DNA of 64,000 bases from assembly GCF_027596085.1 (NCBI RefSeq), contig NC_072467.1, forward strand, positions 6,575,861 through 6,639,860. The letters run 5' to 3'. The notes under the pieces are model-generated. The model saw nothing but the letters and a program-made list of their open reading frames with translations. It did not search any database and was not told the DNA's origin. Both the position numbers and the translations under genes were made by a program. Origin of the DNA: Anoplopoma fimbria (lineage: Eukaryota > Chordata > Actinopteri > Perciformes > Anoplopomatidae). Positions 1-17,440 of this stretch are shown here, one piece after another (within the stretch, counting starts at the first letter, position 1; the number at the start of each line of letters is the position of its first letter).

Positions 1-60
1 CCCCCCCTCCTTCCACTGCTTCAAAATGTTCACATGGTAGAGTTGGGTAGGCTTACCGTG
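1..60 (-). pseudogene. Ty3/gypsy-like integrase C-terminal scrap
   Basis: On the minus strand the frame through 60-1 reads GKPTQLYHVNILKQWKEG. This matches the end of the GPY/F module of Ty3/gypsy integrases, where a YHVN-x-LK-x-W motif is typical; codons for YHVN lie at 39-28. The window edge cuts the element off, so its LTR is not seen. Upstream in the same frame (about 60-110) the stretch is open but I cannot align it to integrase with confidence. No intact pol frame is present, so this is a fragment. The assignment rests on one short motif and could be chance, but the motif is quite specific. Confidence 0.5.
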
Positions 61-560
61 TGAGGTAGTGGCGCCGAGCTGCCCGCATTCTCCACCATAT
101 GTGGCAACCCGGGTTGCGGATGTTTCGGTCGCACACGGAAATCACCAAACTCAGGGTCCAAGGTAAGCCGTAGTCGTTGTAACTCCTTCTCCATCTCTTC
201 TCCCTGGTGTGTGTCCGTGATCGTCTTTTAAGCCGGCTCTCCCCTCTCCCGGCCGGGTGTGTTGCATCCCGGTGATTACGCCGGATGTCGACGCACGCTC
301 TGCTGCCGGCTGGTGGGTGGAGGCGGTACACCCCGCCGACCACCACCCCGCGGTTCCCCCGGGTGGGGAGCGGGTTATCACAACACACACTGTAATATTA
401 TGGTGAAGCACAGTATGTATTACTCTGCGACGCTCCTGACTACGGTGGCCGTGATGCTGCTGCGGTGCGGCTTTGTAGTTTACCAAAGTCGTACTAAAAC
501 ATGTTGACAGAGCGCCGTGTACCACACAAAATCGCTTCGAGGTCAGTAAGCACAACCAGA
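61..560. other. GC-richer, probably repeat-derived segment
   Basis: This 500-bp stretch is clearly richer in G and C, with many CpG dinucleotides, than the AT-rich DNA that follows. It lies between the gypsy-like scrap and a transposon-like terminus. Overlapping open frames exist on both strands (minus 53-388 and 151-555, plus 259-507), but none shows a recognisable domain and their overlap argues against real coding. From memory of fish repeats it is probably the internal part of the element ending at 661. I cannot name the family. Confidence 0.4.
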
Positions 561-661
561 ATTAATCCATATATAAGGCGCTCCGGATTATAAGGCGCAC
601 TGTCGTTTTTTGAGAAAATTAAAGGCTTTTAAGTGCGCCTTATAGTGCGGAAAATACGGTA
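561..661. mobile_element. DNA-transposon/MITE-like terminus with TATAAGGCGC repeats
   Basis: TATAAGGCGC occurs at 572-581 and again at 589-598, and its reverse complement GCGCCTTATA lies at 635-644, giving a direct-plus-inverted arrangement around an AT-rich core. The outer end reads GTGCGGAAAATACGGTA (645-661), ending in TA, which would suit a TA-target element. CCGTATTTTCCGC-type ends next to AAGGCGC repeats are a familiar interspersed motif in fish genomes. The left partner end is not in the window unless the whole 1-661 block belongs to the element. The class II assignment is inferred from the inverted ends only. Confidence 0.5.
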
Positions 662-3600
662 ACAATATCTACAGTAGATTAAGGAAATACAGTAACAGAT
701 TGTACAGATGGACAGAAATTGCTGCCCTAAATTGTGACCTCATACAAATGAATAAATAAACAATGTTACTCTACTACTACCACGGTATATTTACTAAATT
801 GAAAGCCGAAGGAATAACAGGGACCAAATTTAAATTAAATGCCTAAAGAAACCTCAGGAGGCACTTGATCTAGTTGCATGTTGGGAACAGCATGGGTTTG
901 GAAATCCCTACCAACCCTAAAACAAAAAAATGCAATTGGCATACATCAAACTTAAGTTAAGAAATTCCTGTAAAATGCTTTCCCCTGACGGTAAACACAC
1001 TCGCTATAATCAATGATAAAAATTATAATGTACATTATAAGGCATTGCCATCACCAAAGGCCCAAATCCTAATGAAGCCATTAATCAAGCTAAGAGGTCA
1101 GATCTCTCCAATAAAAGCTATGTATCACTGATTGTTTATTGAAGCTTTTGCAAAATATTCCAACCCTGTGATCAATTAGGTCACACAGGCAAATGTCAAA
1201 GTCCCATTGCTACAATAAACTATAAGATATTTGTTTATGGATTGGAAAGTAATTAAAGGCTGGAGGTCATTGATTTGTTAACACAAGAACAGGACATAAT
1301 ACATACTGTAGGATTATTATGATTAAAAAAATATGGACCAGGAAAGAATGGCATTAGCAGCGCTTACCCTAAGGACTGGGGGGCTATCAAAGCATGAACT
1401 GGGTGAAAGGCAGGGAAACATCATGAACAGGTTGGCAGTCTATTGCAGGGCTAGCATATTAACAGACAAACATATAAACTCTCACTTAACATCTATGGGC
1501 TACTTAGAGTCTCCATTTTACCTGATCTGCATGTTTTTTGGAAAGCGGGATGACAGCAAAACAAACACGTTTTAAGCTTCACACCACTTTACAAACATTA
1601 GTCATTACTAAGACTGAATTACAATTACACTTTGATGCGCCGTTATTCCTCCTTGCTGTTCTGTTTGAAAGGAACGGAGGCAAATTGGGGGACAGAGTTG
1701 TTCCACCACTGAGCCTGCAGTTGATGTAGTCACAGCTGACATCTGTGAAGAGGGACAGTTGGCACGGAGGAACGGATGAGACGTTTGATGATGTATTATT
1801 TGAACACCCCTCCCATCGTGAGATTTTAAAAATCTCTGCAGTTCACATGATTGTGAGAAGGGCAACGTGTTTGGTCTAACCATGCTTGGATATTTCTTAA
1901 GCTATTACTTCTGATTCTGGGATCTTCACTGTTATCCTCTCTTACCTGTTCATCTGATATGTTCAAAAATAGATATAACATAGCACAACATATAGAAAAC
2001 AAATACAATCCATTCATATGCTGTATCTTCTGAAATCCATTTATTGTAGGCCATACGCTCTATGGAAGAAATCAAAGCTTTGATGAACTACAGTGCCATG
2101 GAGTAGAAAATTCCTTATTTTCTAAAGTTTCTTGGCTTCTCTTAAAAGATAGCTGGCTAGGTTTTTCAGTACCTGTTCTCCTGAGGGTACCTACCAAAAT
2201 GAGCTCAACTCTCCATAGACTTCACCTAGAGACGGGGTGAGAGCTACATTCGGCTCCAGTGGACAAGCCTGCCTGTAATTGAATTGGCCTCCGACACTGT
2301 ACAGGAGGAATAAGTTGTGATCTGTTTATTTATTTTTGGGCATAACCCAGACAATTTACCTTGCACTGCATTTTTTCCAAGCAAAAAAAATGTGCTGCCA
2401 GTGCTTTAGAGGATTGAGCAGATTGTCAGCATAAGCAAATTTAAAAGAGTGATTATTGTATTTTAAACTGTACGGGACAAGACATTGTTCTTCATTTAAC
2501 GCCCTGAGTCATAAATTGCATTACTGTCAGTTACTTAATCATTTGAATTGCCTTTTGTATGAAATGGTTCCCCTAAGTCATTTCTATATGATTGAATATA
2601 AGTACCCTCTCCTCTTCAATAAATCACATTCTAGGTAACAAACGGTAAAGATGAAGTGTCCATTTGAGTTTTGAGATATTCTGAATGACTCACTTGTCCT
2701 TGACCTTACTGGTATTTTGCCTCTTAGATTGACCATGTTGTGGTAAATTTGTTGTGTCCCCTGTTAAGGTCATAAAAAGATTCAGATTGCTCTCATGTTG
2801 GTGCTGACGTGTAGAAGAGAGTACCCTTCATAGTATAAGTACTTTCCCTTTTGTATCATAAGAGTGAACACCATCTATGGCTTTTGTATTTGTTATTGTT
2901 ACTGTACAACTGGTGAGATTTCTTGTCTCCTCCCATAGTCCGCAAACATGTGAGCCGGGTTAACTGCTGTATTAGTGCTAATTTACCTACAGGTATGAGT
3001 TAGAATATGTCTGTCCACATATGAACCCATTCTTTCACTCAATGCATGCCTTGATAAACTGCTCCAACCAACATGATCCTCAAGTAACGATTAAGTGGAG
3101 AAAAGTAATGGATGGTTAAAATCTCAAGAATTATTGCCTCTTACAAAACACAAGCAGTATGACATAAACAAAAATGTTTTCTTTCTTCTTTACAATGTTT
3201 TCTATTTGTATATTATGCTCTCTATGATAAGGAAAGCTCATTACATCAAGACAACACGCCACAAAGGAGATTATTCAAATTTGACTCTCATGAAAAGATA
3301 TGTTGGTGTTGTGTATCTATTAAATTCAGTTTCCAAAGCTTCTTTCATTGTACTTGTGTACACAGCAGCACTAAGCTGATTTAGAGAAAACCACAAAGAA
3401 AGAGCTACATGCTGTACTGCCTGGACCCTAATTCCTCTGCGGATTTTACTTATTGAGTACCCTGTAGTGTCGTTAGGTACACAATAAAGCACTGCTTTTT
3501 AGCTATCCACATCTTTTTCATTCTAACCAAAACCAAAAAGCAGAAAATATGTTTGACAGGATTGTTTCCTTCTTTCTTCCAAAGTTTAACTTCAACAGAA

Positions 3601-6600
3601 AGATCTGAATCTTTTTCTTGGAATAACTGTAAGACACCACTTTTTAACCTCTAATGATTAAAACATTGGCACCTTCTAAAAATACAAAATATAATACTAA
3701 AAAGCAGGGATAAGATTGAGAGAGAGAAAAGGAAGAACAAATTGCTGGTGACACAAATGGGAATAATGCAAAGCGCTGTAGAACAATTTAAAATGAAGTA
3801 ATTGTGAAAGACAAATGGCAAGGGAGACTGAGGATAATAACTGGGTGTTATGAATGTAAACAATTTCACTGTCACATCTTTCTTATTCTAAGAATGAGGT
3901 TGTCAGAACAGATTTGCTGTCAGAGTAGCTATGAAAGAATAAAATGAATGATGAAATTTCAAAAATGTTTTACTTGTAAAAATCAAAGGGACTTTTCAAC
4001 ATACATAGTAATATTGTTTTAACTACTTAACCACCGTATATTCATAGTTAAAATATTTTATTTAAGAATAAAGTTGAGACTTTACAAGGAAGAGCATTGT
4101 GCACAAGGATATATGCAGTTAGTGATATGGCAAAAACTGACACCAAGCTGAGAAAACCTATGGCAGTACATGGTTCATTCTATTTTTCTTAACATGTGAG
4201 AGGGTATAATACACCAACAACACTAACACAAAACACCTCAGTATTTCTCAATGTCAGAGGTGAACAAACGTTTGCACAACAACAATTTCAAATAATTTAC
4301 CTAACTTGAGAGAGGCATATTGAGAGTCTATTGACTTTAAGCTCAAAGACTTGCCTACGAAGTTTCGTGTTTTTGAAATTTCCATTATTTCTTTTTAATA
4401 TATATGCTACAGCAATTTGTCCTACATTCACGCTGATAAGTGTTTAAATTTAATTTGCCATCCAATTCAATGCACATTCTATGATACAATTTATCTGCAG
4501 TGCAGCAAAATCATTTGAATATAATTGTATAAACTTTTGCCACTTTGAGTAGGGTTATGACTTATTAATGGCTACACAAACAGGTTAGCATTGATTTTAC
4601 ACTTTGGAACTCTCTGTTTGGTTTCTATGAGCTTCTATTGTTCACTTTGTTGTGTATTTTGAGACTAAATGCAAGTATATAAAAGGAGTAGTTAGTATGC
4701 TTAATGCAGCAGAGACTTTTCAGAACACTTACTGTGAAACGAAACTCTTTAAGCCTGTTGTTTGTTTCCTGCACTGCAATCAGTACTGAAAGAGTGCCGT
4801 CATGGGTGTTCAAAAAAGTAACAAACCCCTGTGGTGACCCAGAATCAATCAGGGCAGAATGTATCAATGATACTTTCAATAATAATCCCCTTTAATTGAG
4901 GAAATAGGGGAAACTCTGGGTTGCAAGGCTCTTTCTGAATATATCCTCGTTGGAGGACAAGAAAATCTTCGGGTGTTAGCATAGAGTTTGAATGCCTATC
5001 AATGACATTCATGGACAGGGGTGAAATCAAGATCCCATCTTGAGGGTTTATCCTTATTTAAAAAAAATAACTAAAGCTTACAAACTCGTATAAAATATAC
5101 AATGTGTGATGCAAAAGACTATTGGTATTACACTGCTATAAGCTTTTTTGTGGTTTATGAAATATTTAAAACGGAGAATGACTGCTCTGCCTTCTGTTGT
5201 TTGTTTTACAATGTTTCCCAGACAAAGATGCATTAACAAGCAAACACATAAAAAGGTGAGAAACCTCATATCCATGTGGGAAGAAAGACTCATCTAATTC
5301 TGCTGTTGTTGGCTATTTGTGCTTATCGCAACTCACAGAGCAGAGATGGCAAACAAAGCCACAATCGTACGTCGATGCAAATGAAAGTCATTGCATTGCA
5401 TGGCTCTAACTGCCATGCTGTGCCTTTGCTGAGGTTTGGTGTGTGTGCAGTCCGTCTCTAGCGAGTCTGTCGACGTCCGGTTTAAGTGCAATACCCAAGC
5501 TAGACGTTCTTGTAAATACAACCTCAACTATGGGGACGCCACTCAGCATAAAATGACTTGAATGTTGGACTTGGTTTCCAGGTGTTTGTAAAGAAAACAC
5601 AATTCTATAAAATGGCAGGTATTACTTATTCAAATCCTGAAACTCCAAAAATAAAAGACATCCCACAAAGGCATTCATTCCTCTAAATGTACCTTGGGCA
5701 GAAATAAATGACTTGGTGCATTATGGGTAAATATAGCCATTTAATGTCACCTGTGCAATGTGTGCTGTAGGTCACCAACAAAGTTGTAGCAGCTTTGATT
5801 TATGCAAAGATCGGGCTAGCACTGTCAAAACGTAGTGCTACCTTTATGGAATATTAAGCAAACCAGAGGTGGTAAGGTTTGAAACATAAGAGTGATGTTA
5901 AAGGTAAATGAAAAAGAGCTATAATTAGAATAAATCAATTATTCATGTTGAGGAAGAGTGTTATGAAACACTGCTGTGCAGTGTGTACACTTTCAAAACT
6001 GTTTGGGCACAAAAATTATGCATAATTATAAATTTGGTAATTATAGAATGGTCGCAAGAGGTTTGATTTACTGGCAGGGATAAAGAGGAGTACACAAGGA
6101 GTGATCCTGTGATGACACATGCTTTGGCAATCACAAGCAGTGAGCAATGGCTCATCTAAGAATGCTGATATATTACACCTGTGTCAGTCTCCATTAGTGT
6201 AATTACATAAGAGCTTAGTCGACAGTCCAGTATGTGGATGACAAAGATGGAAGGATAAGATTAAAATGATCATGGTAATATTTGCACTTCTGTTTGATGC
6301 AGAGAAAGTAGAAATAAATAAATCATCTTAAAGAGAGATTATTTTACAATCATATTCATAAAGCAGGTGTTTGTAGTTTTGGGTGTCTCATTTGAGTGAG
6401 ACACAAATAGATGCATCACTCTAATGTTTTGTGACCTTCTATGTCACAACATATCAAAAACTCATTCATAGATTCACAAAAGCATGAGGGATTTTTTTCT
6501 TTTACTTTTATATCAATCAGGATGTGGGAGGTTTTCATCCTTTACTGACCACAGTTCATCACCTTAGAGACATTGTTACTTTCTTTGAATGCTCACATTG

Positions 6601-6674
6601 TATTTCAGTAGAACCCATGCTACCATAGAACAAACTGTCAATGCATAACCTGTATCAAAGCTTAAATCAGCAAT

Positions 6675-6680
<6 letters not shown>
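662..6680. other. AT-rich DNA without recognisable genes
   Basis: About 6 kb of AT-rich sequence with short open frames only (under 100 codons, often overlapping on both strands). I see no protein domain, tRNA or rRNA. Apart from an 18-bp palindrome near 1.03 kb no repeat family stands out. Confidence 0.6.
1023..1040. repeat. 18-bp perfect palindrome
   Basis: TTATAATGT (1023-1031) is followed with no spacer by its exact reverse complement ACATTATAA (1032-1040). The flanking bases do not extend the match. It is AT-rich, so chance is a fair explanation. Confidence 0.8.
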
Positions 6681-6748
<68 letters not shown>

Positions 6749-6754
6749 CACAGA

Positions 6755-6787
<33 letters not shown>

Positions 6788-6813
6788 CATATATATCTGA
6801 ACATATATATATA
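6681..6813. repeat. (TA)n microsatellite, imperfect at the 3' side
   Basis: An uninterrupted TA run starts at 6681 and continues to about 6731. Imperfect TA blocks broken by ACATA, ACACAGA and TGAACA follow to about 6813. The long minus-strand frame rich in Tyr and Ile over it is an artefact of the repeat. Confidence 0.95.
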
Positions 6814-7087
6814 CCCGGTTTATACAGGTTTTTAGCTGCTCTCAATACACAGGATATACACAGAATTAGAAATAATAATAATAAAAATCTGCTATGTTCA
6901 GAGAGACAATCATAGATATATACCTTGATTTGACTATGTATCACTGATGCTAGATCTGAACCATTGACTGGCAATGTCTTGTCTTCCTCGCATGTAGTTG
7001 TTTACCTCTTGTAAAATACTCTCTTGCAAAGTATGGTATCCTAAGCCATGATACCATAAAGTAAAGAAGGCCTATACTTGATTTCAT

Positions 7088-9379
<2,292 letters not shown>

Positions 9380-9433
9380 CTTTCGCTGTTATGCCTTTCG
9401 CTGTTATGCCTTTCGCCGTTATGCCTTTCGCTT
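9380..9433. repeat. 15-bp minisatellite, 3.6 copies
   Basis: The unit CTTTCGCTGTTATGC runs at 9380-9394, 9395-9409 and 9410-9424 (one T-to-C change in the third copy), with a partial copy CTTTCGCTT to 9433. Because 15 is a multiple of three, the tandem stays in frame and reads as FRCYA repeats in the plus-strand frame 9168-9515. No other feature suggests that frame is a gene. Confidence 0.9.
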
Positions 9434-9696
9434 TACTAGATGGCAGCTCTACCAGTTGTCCAGAATTTTTCTCAAACTTGGTAGAAGTTTGTTTTGCTCC
9501 CTTGCGATGGTATAACCTTCAGAACACACAGCAGCTTAATGATTTTGTCTTTGTGGGAGAGTTCAAAGATCTGTTAAGAAAATGTGTAACTGAAAAGTTC
9601 AATTGCTATTCATAAATTGGATTTATTATTTTATTATTATTTTTATTAAACTCAACAAGCTGTCTGTCCTCATAGCAGCAGGTGATCTGCGGTGAG

Positions 9697-9816
9697 TATC
9701 AGCAGTGTGTGTACTGGTAGTTCCCTTAGCTGTAAGGGTTTAACTAAACACACCAGTCCAAAACAATGACAGTGGAGTGGTCAGTAGGTATGCAGCAGTG
9801 TGTGTAATGGTAGTTC
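9697..9816. repeat. 27-bp diverged direct repeat, 92 bp apart
   Basis: AGCAGTGTGTGTACTGGTAG (9701-9720) recurs as AGCAGTGTGTGTAATGGTAG (9794-9813), and the match extends a few bases on both sides (9697-9723 versus 9789-9816). The sequence between is less similar. This suggests an old local duplication of about 90 bp, or two members of a short interspersed family. Confidence 0.75.
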
Positions 9817-12800
9817 TGGTGGTTGTTAACCAATCACACTGCAAACTGTTATCCCCTACTGTAGGCGCAGGGTAGGGGACGGGGATCAGAGATGTACTCA
9901 GCTGTGTAATCACTAGCAGCCCCTACGCGCTAGACCGATGGCATGATTCTCTTGGCCGAGAAAGTAGATAAACTATTGTTATTACTTTTGTTAGCTTTTT
10001 TGTAGCAAAACTGCTGACATTTAAAAAATAATAAGTAATTTTTTCTATCATCGACTTCCAAAATGAAAGAATTGAATAGATTAAAAAAATGTCAATCTTC
10101 AACCTGTTTCCCTTTTGTTGATTTCTACTATTTAATTTCATAAATGAGAAAAAGAAAAGAGGATAACTGCAAAGTCAAAATACAAAACAAAGAATGTGTA
10201 TGCTCGTTTCTTGATGGATCTTTTTTTTTTTATTAGATCTGGAGCCACCTCAAAGAGCAAACACATTTTCTCACAAATACAATGAAATCCCCTTGGTTCT
10301 CCACAGTTGAGTGGTTGCAGTTGGTATGTGTTTATGCCTTAAACATTCTTACATGTAAGCAGTCCACGTGTGTACTCATGATAGTAAGTGATCATCAAAG
10401 GAGACAGTGATTCCCATGTTGACAGAGGATGCCAAGAAAGTGTGTATATATGCTGGTTCTAATAGACAGCATCAGTACTGCTGGATGAATCTCTAAGCAG
10501 TGCAATTTTTTTGAATGGTTTTATGTAGAGCTGCACTGCTCTGCCGACATCTTCCCGATCAAAGTATCTTCATTCTGGCGACAGGTGCTGCATCAGCCCT
10601 ACAGGGTGTCTGGGGATTGTGTGGGAATATCTTAAACCATCCTGATGCAGCTTGTAATGGGAGTGAGCAATAAATATGTGAGACACCGATGCACCAAGGA
10701 GAATAATCAAAAAACGATTCTTCAGTGCTTTGGGATTTTCAAATGTATGCGAGCAACAGTGTGCAGGATTGAATTTTTGGGAATAGGAAAGGTGAAACTT
10801 TATTCATGAGGTTGCCAGCTTTTTGGGGGGAATTTGTCTATTTTACCACAGGTATTTCAGTGAGTTGGATGGGAAACAGTTGTAATAAGGACATTCATTT
10901 AAAATACGTTTTCTCAAAACCTTTCAGTAAATTCAGGTATTTCTTTCTGCAAAATTCAGAATTCCTAAATCATAGAAAGTTTTTTGAGGAACATTATTAT
11001 TTTTTTCCAATGAATGCTTCAAGCAAGACAGTTCAATCTTGGTGTGTAGTCATCCTAGGCAAAACCCAATTAAAAATATCAGGGTTTTAAAAGACAATTT
11101 TACGATACAATACACATTTAAAGAACATTTTACACCAATCAGGTGTGGGTTTTTGTAAACCTGAGCACAAAGTTTCCCAATATCAAAAGCTCACACAGTT
11201 GCAGATCCTAATCTTGTCTTGAAGTGTTATTTGATTGTTATATTTATTTCTTAATCAAGCAGCCAATGTGGGGAGTTTGCTGTTCAAATTAAACATCGAT
11301 CACTGTAAGAGCATATGAACTAAATAAATGTTTCCGATTAAAATATTGACATCTATGACTATCATGTACAGTACAATACTCCCATGCTGATGCCAATGCG
11401 CATAAACACACTAGGACTGTGATGATATCACTAAAACAAAGAGCAGAAATCTATCTACTGTTAAAATCAATAATCTGACTGCATCCAATGGTTGATGTCA
11501 GCAGACTGAATTATGAGACAGCATCCATACTTAAATGGTCAGTCTGGCTATTAGCTTTCACTGTAGTAGCATTCAAACAAAAACTAGAAGCACAAATACC
11601 AGAGCAGCCAAGTCACCCAATTACTGAAAGTGGTCATGGTAAATAGGTCTACACAAAGGTTAATTTCTTCAGGTTATTTTCTTCATTATTTTACCTATCA
11701 TTTAACAATACTACTAATAAAAAACAACATATGATTAAAAACAATTCAAGCAACTGTTAAAAAAAAAATGGTCAGAGAAAGAGAGTTTGTATAATGAGCA
11801 CTGCAGTGCTTTTCTTGTGTAATCTACAGCGTTGCAATTCACAGTAGACAACTGGTTTATCCTCGTGCTTTTCCCTCAGCAAAACTGATGATAAACGCCT
11901 CCAAAGCCAGGAGGCATCTCCTCTTTATACATACATTATATAAAAAAAGCCCAGGTCTATGTAACTATAATATGGTAACATTTTGTCTCCTGCTCCAGTT
12001 CCCTCATCACAAGTTATATGCAGTGTGCCTGGCAAAGAAGAGGAATAAATTAAAAGCCAATGAGAGGCAACTACAGGAGTGCCAGCAGTAATGATAGGCA
12101 TGTAAGAAAAGGACTTGAGTCGGAGATTGTTGCTTCCAGTTATTCAAACAGTGAGTGGCAATCAGAGGCATGGTGTGTTCATTGTGCAAACATCTCCTGT
12201 GATAACTATTTGGGTGCTGCAGTTTCCACTCCGGGTGTTCAATCTCAACTAAACACAAATACAAATCAACATGTATTTCATATGTGCACACATGCACACA
12301 GACACAGCCTTTCCATCATTTCCAAAACTACAACTGCAATGAGAAAACGCAATGCTAATTTGAGAAAGATTTATTTAATTATGCACTACAATGAATGACA
12401 ATGCATCAAGGCCTAATCCCTGAATACATATCACTAACAAACGGGAAGTTAACTTGCCCATACTTCAACCAAACCTGATCCAAAACACATTCAAAGTGCT
12501 GAATCAGTGTGCATCAACAAAACCAAAATGGTAGCCTACACAAACAAACTGGAGTCTCCCTAACCCAAGCCATCTAACATAAATATAACTCACTCTAGTT
12601 GTGCTCGTGTGCACCAGAAGGGGAAAAGGCTTGGTGAGCATGTGCATTGTGTGTAGTGAGAGAATATGAGTGCTGCAGCTTGTTAATTGTGTAAGTGTAC
12701 AGGCAAGCTATCGAAATACACGCATATTCAAACACTGCATATACCACTTTATTTTCCCATTCTAATATAAAAACTAGGTCAACAACAGGAAACCATCTAC

Positions 12801-15059
12801 CTAAGAAAAGCTACCATTGTGCTTCAGCATGTTTGCCCTATTTCCACCTGACTGGTATATAGCTTGATTGACACCAGACTAAATAATGGGAAAACACCTG
12901 TGAACAACACAGTGTTACTTAATATGCAGAAAAACAGTAGGATCTGTATTTTTGACATGCTAAAACAGACCACTAATGGATGTAACCATTACCAATTATT
13001 TAATGTAAAGTGTTACAAAGTGTTCCAAGTCATAGGGCCACTTTGGCTAACAGCTTCAGATTTTTCAAATTAATTCCATTAACCACAGATATGTTATAGT
13101 AAATCAGTTTATTGGGGACTAATAGAGACCTTAATACAAAATAATAATTAAATAATACTTTAAAAGCATATTGTGTATTTTTGGATTCATAACCCAGCCA
13201 CTATTTCTAATTACAAGGGGGATAATATATGACAATATTTGCAGAAATATTGAACAATGCAACAACTTATAGCTTCTTGACGAATACAGTGTCAGCACAT
13301 GTAACATTTTCATTTTGAAATATTAGCATAGTGTGTATCTTTCAGCTCCTTTTTGAGAATAGCCCTTACTTTTGTGCATCTTTTGTGGCCACTACTTTTC
13401 ACAGTTTTTATTTCTCTGTCTTTAATACATTTAGATACAGCAGTGCAAGATCATACAGAAATGTGTATTTTATCGAAATTGAATCAATGAATAATGCTTT
13501 AATAACAAATGAATTAATGTCCTTATAAGTACTAAACTGCTTTGTCATTAATTTAACTGCAGAGAAATTCACCCACAGAAATTTGTGCCAAATGCATCAG
13601 CTGATTTCTTCCAGGGAGGCCTAACATGTGATAGCCTGTTAATTTAGAGAACTGTAATTAAAGGTCACAATTATTAATTCATACATGATATATCAAATAC
13701 CACTGATCTAATATAAGATAAATATGCAGGGTTGGGCGTCGGCACTGGTGTGGCATTACTGCTCATGTGAATACATAACTTCTTATTAACAAACTTAAAT
13801 CTGTATGAACATGGATGAAAATCAACTTAAGGCTCATCATTGTATGACCTTGAATGTCTGCATTTTTCTCTAATTATGTATTTATCCCAAGACAAAAGTG
13901 TTTTATTAGAATGTGTTGATGTCTACTTTAATGTTAAAACAGCCTCAACTGTGACATGCAAATTATTTTAATGTGTTTATGTGTTCGCAAATGTTTTGAT
14001 ATTGTCTTGCTGTTTTTACAATGCGACCCAAGCAAGCCAAATTCACTGTGGCTACATATACTACTTTTGGAAGTTCCACTCTTAATGGGGGTTTCATTTA
14101 AAATACTTTTTTTAAACAAAGCCTAGATTCTACAGAAGGACTGTCACCACAAAATACCTCTGACATAATTGGGAGAATGTTCTGGATTTTTATATGATGT
14201 GTTTAAAAAGGTGGTTGTAATCAGTCAAAATATCAGAACTTCTCTAGGAGTCATCAAGAATAAATTTGCTGTTGCAACAATTTGAGGGGACTCTACCTTT
14301 TTTTTTCTTTTCAGAACAGCCTACTATACATATAAAACTCAAACACTGACTTGGTATTCTATATAAAAACTATTACTATATCTGCCTGTATGCACCTTTA
14401 TATGGCTGTATGATTTTTGGTATTTTCGAACACGCTATGTGATAGAACCCTGTTCTACCACCCCCAAAACTCCTTTTTTTCTGAATATCTACTCTGACCT
14501 CATATAGTCATAGTCTTCTGCCTCTCTGGTATCCAACCAAAGGAAATCCACTGTAGTGACAGTAATCTCTAATCCCTGCACATCAGTGTGTTCTACAAAA
14601 CCTCCTTATTGAACACCTGGAGACAAGGATAAAGCCATTCTTGAAGGGCTTACCTCTCTTTCCTCTTAAATTAGCTATTTAACATATGCCACTGCACGCC
14701 CGTGTTCCATTGCATTCATCATGCAGCGAGTTCATGCATCATTAGCATCGTTGCTCCCAATAGGGATTAAACTTCTAACCCTCGCAGTGTTAGTGCTTTG
14801 CTCCATCAACACACTATTCACACACAGACACCCAAGCAGACACATGTCGATAAAGAATACAAACTGGATGTACACCCATGACCTCATGTATCTTTCAAGA
14901 GATATTAGACCTCATAGTATTATGATGTTCTTAAGTATTCTCTCTTAGCACAAAGCTGCACACTTGACATTTTAAATATGCTAGCAAGAGATTAGGAGGA
15001 GGATGTATGGATTTCTGAAAGTAGGATCATACATTTATTTACATTTAGCACTGACAACT
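9817..15059. other. AT-rich DNA without recognisable genes
   Basis: About 5 kb of mostly unique AT-rich sequence. Scattered short open frames of up to 112 codons overlap on opposite strands and show no domains. I recognise no transposon, structural RNA gene or strong repeat here. Confidence 0.55.
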
Positions 15060-15145
15060 ACTGCGATACACTCATTGCTGCTGTAAGCCTGCAAATTTCC
15101 CCGCTGCGGGACTAATAAAGGATTATATTATCTTATCTTATTGTG
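15060..15145 (+). mobile_element. 3' tail of a non-LTR retroelement (L2-like) or SINE
   Basis: CTGCTGTAAGCCTGCAAATT (15079-15098), then a CCCC-loop-GGGG stem-like stretch, GGGACTAATAAAGG and ATTATCTTATCTTA form the typical 3' terminus of fish L2-clade LINEs and of SINEs that borrow their tail. The short TCTTA-type terminal repeat closes it. Everything upstream is lost or too diverged, so the copy is 5'-truncated. Confidence 0.65.
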
Positions 15146-15454
15146 TATGATGGATTTGATGACAAATATGTGTATCTATCTAAAAAAGTACATATTTAAA
15201 TTGTATAATCTAAGTGGCTAGTAGAATTGGCTTGTTTTCCAAATGGGATTCTGATTCAGGTGTGGTTTGCTCAATGTTTGCAGGGTACAATCCTTCAACA
15301 GTAAAAAAAAAACTAAAGAAAGGGACAAGAGAAGAAGACCAGTTAACTCTCAGAGAAGCAATTACAGGAAGCAATAAAGGCGTAGAAGTGCATTCAACAG
15401 AAGCAATTTTTGGTACCCTGCTCCCTTTGGCAGTCCACTTGTTCTCACTTGCAC

Positions 15455-17440
<1,986 letters not shown>

